A DNA stretch of 64,000 nucleotides from Qipengyuania sp. YIM B01966 (GTDB lineage Bacteria > Pseudomonadota > Alphaproteobacteria > Sphingomonadales > Sphingomonadaceae), in NCBI RefSeq assembly GCF_016461955.1, contig NZ_JADMNM010000001.1:117597-181596 (forward strand), in the 5' to 3' direction. The translations under genes and the position numbers were made by a program. Below are positions 63,417 through 64,000 of this stretch, piece by piece. The stretch's first letter is position 1. Each line of letters starts with the position of its first letter. Under the pieces are notes generated by a model, which was not told where the DNA came from, searched no databases, and worked only from the letters and a program-made list of their open reading frames with translations.

Positions 63417-63829
63417 CCTTCGAACTCACCCCCTACGCCCGCGCGATGGGAATTGCCCAGGCGCACTTTGACGATGGCCTCCCGGTACTGGTGCTGCCGT
63501 TCGAACAGATCGTCGTCGGGCGGCCGGGCACGCTGCATGGCGGGGCGACCAGTGGGCTGCTGGAAACCGCTGGCTATGCCGCCCTTCGCACCGAGCTTGA
63601 CCGGGCCGGACGGCTCGCTCGGCTGAAGCCGATCAATGTGACCGTCCAGTTCCTCTCCGCCGCCAGGCCCGAGCCGACCTATGCCATCGGGCGGGTCACG
63701 CGGATGGGCCGGCGCAACGCCAATATCGATGTCGAGGCGTGGCAGCATGACCGGCACCGGCCGATCGCGACAGCGGTGATGAATGTGCTGATGATCGATG
63801 ACAGCAGCGCAGACGACGCCGCGGGTTAA
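63413..63829 (+). CDS. PaaI-type hotdog thioesterase, second copy
   Basis: A 138-residue hotdog protein starting at GTG within the stop of the previous one. GTLHGGATSGLLETAGYAAL is the catalytic helix region and RLKPINVTVQFLSAARPE the following strand. It is more like canonical PaaI than its neighbour. Substrate unknown. Confidence 0.83.
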   Translation: MTFELTPYARAMGIAQAHFDDGLPVLVLPFEQIVVGRPGTLHGGATSGLLETAGYAALRTELDRAGRLARLKPINVTVQFLSAARPEPTYAIGRVTRMGRRNANIDVEAWQHDRHRPIATAVMNVLMIDDSSADDAAG

Positions 63830-64000
63830 TTCGCGTCCATCCGTTCGCGGGCGCGGCGATAGGCTTCGTCCATTTCGGCCTGCTGCTGCGCGCGGCGGGC
63901 GCTGGCTTCGGCCTGCTGTTGTGCGCGGCGGGCGCTGGCTTCGGCCTGACGCTGCGCTTCGGCGGCAGCGGCGCGGCCGGCCTCGATCGTGCGCGGATCG
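63826..64000 (-). CDS. Coiled-coil protein, C-terminal fragment with 11-residue repeats
   Basis: The last 57 codons of a gene that enters from the right edge. The visible part is a charged helix with two copies of AEASARRAQQQ and a third degenerate one, ending in ERMDAN. Its stop overlaps the stop of the thioesterase gene. Ala/Arg/Gln/Glu repeats of this type form coiled coils, often in envelope or TolA-like proteins; no domain can be named. Confidence 0.65.
   Translation of the reverse strand, partial: DPRTIEAGRAAAAEAQRQAEASARRAQQQAEASARRAQQQAEMDEAYRRARERMDAN
63875..63962. repeat. 33-bp tandem repeat
   Basis: Two nearly identical 33-base units (63875-63907 and 63908-63940, two mismatches) and a partial third from 63941, in frame with the coiled-coil gene and encoding its 11-residue repeats. 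Such repeats can gain or lose units by slippage. Confidence 0.85.

Noticed and set aside
63875..63962. Short tandem repeats considered as a CRISPR array
   Set aside because: Units are contiguous, in frame and protein-coding, with no spacers and no cas genes in the window.

Overview
The window is GC-rich (roughly two thirds G+C by eye), densely coded alphaproteobacterial chromosome. Several gene orders (ctaC-ctaD-ctaB-ctaG-ctaE-DUF983-surf1-thrC, pyrE-pdxJ-acpS-lepB, ccoNOQP-ccoGHIS with an FnrL-type regulator) and the large TonB-dependent receptor point to Sphingomonadales (Sphingomonadaceae or Erythrobacteraceae). This is a judgement from gene content, not a database match. I see no rRNA, tRNA, insertion sequence, prophage, CRISPR array or replication origin. 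No stretch longer than about 260 bases lacks a gene.

Layout. (1) 1-6095 is a putative phosphate-starvation island: a partial lytic-transglycosylase-like gene, a small secreted TPR protein, a secreted beta-helix lipoprotein, a TonB-dependent receptor and a PhoB-type regulator with a degenerate receiver domain. Pho-box-like 7-4-7 direct repeats lie upstream of three of these units. (2) 6238-8507 holds a Crp/Fnr-family regulator coupled to a thiolase-like gene. (3) 8504-20168 is a microaerobic respiration block: hemN, a small Cys-rich protein, ccoS, ccoI, fixH, ccoG, ccoP, ccoQ, ccoO, ccoN, a FixK-like regulator, ompW and fnrL, with FNR/FixK boxes at three promoters. (4) 20258-22048 holds envelope and small-protein genes and a single-domain response regulator behind an EcfG-type general-stress promoter. 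(5) 22105-27808 is catabolic: acetyl-CoA synthetase, a CitE-like lyase, glutaryl-CoA dehydrogenase, maleylacetoacetate isomerase and a fumarylacetoacetase-family hydrolase. (6) 27814-34520 holds ubiA, rsmE, gshA, a membrane methyltransferase-like gene, bamB and its TPR partner. (7) 34684-47878 is mixed: glycosyltransferase, alpha/beta hydrolase, selO, astD, envelope lipoproteins, rarD, pyrC, ygfZ, a TetR/di-iron-protein pair, a GNAT gene, rplU-rpmA and a lipoprotein. (8) 47875-57432 is one long minus-strand cluster: the aa3 cytochrome oxidase with assembly factors, then thrC, an RNA methyltransferase, folB and a small Rossmann-like protein. (9) 57627-63829 runs on the plus strand: pyrE-pdxJ-acpS-lepB, an AI-2E-family permease, a DUF3089 hydrolase, ruvX and two hotdog thioesterases. 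A partial coiled-coil gene lies at the right edge.

How the parts fit. The organism carries two haem-copper oxidases: aa3 for high oxygen and cbb3 for low oxygen. The cbb3 branch, oxygen-independent haem synthesis and OmpW appear to be under FNR/FixK control. The left-hand island looks like a phosphate-scavenging surface module. Its regulator may act without phosphorylation and may autoregulate from a perfect direct repeat in its own promoter; this is the most novel-looking part of the window.
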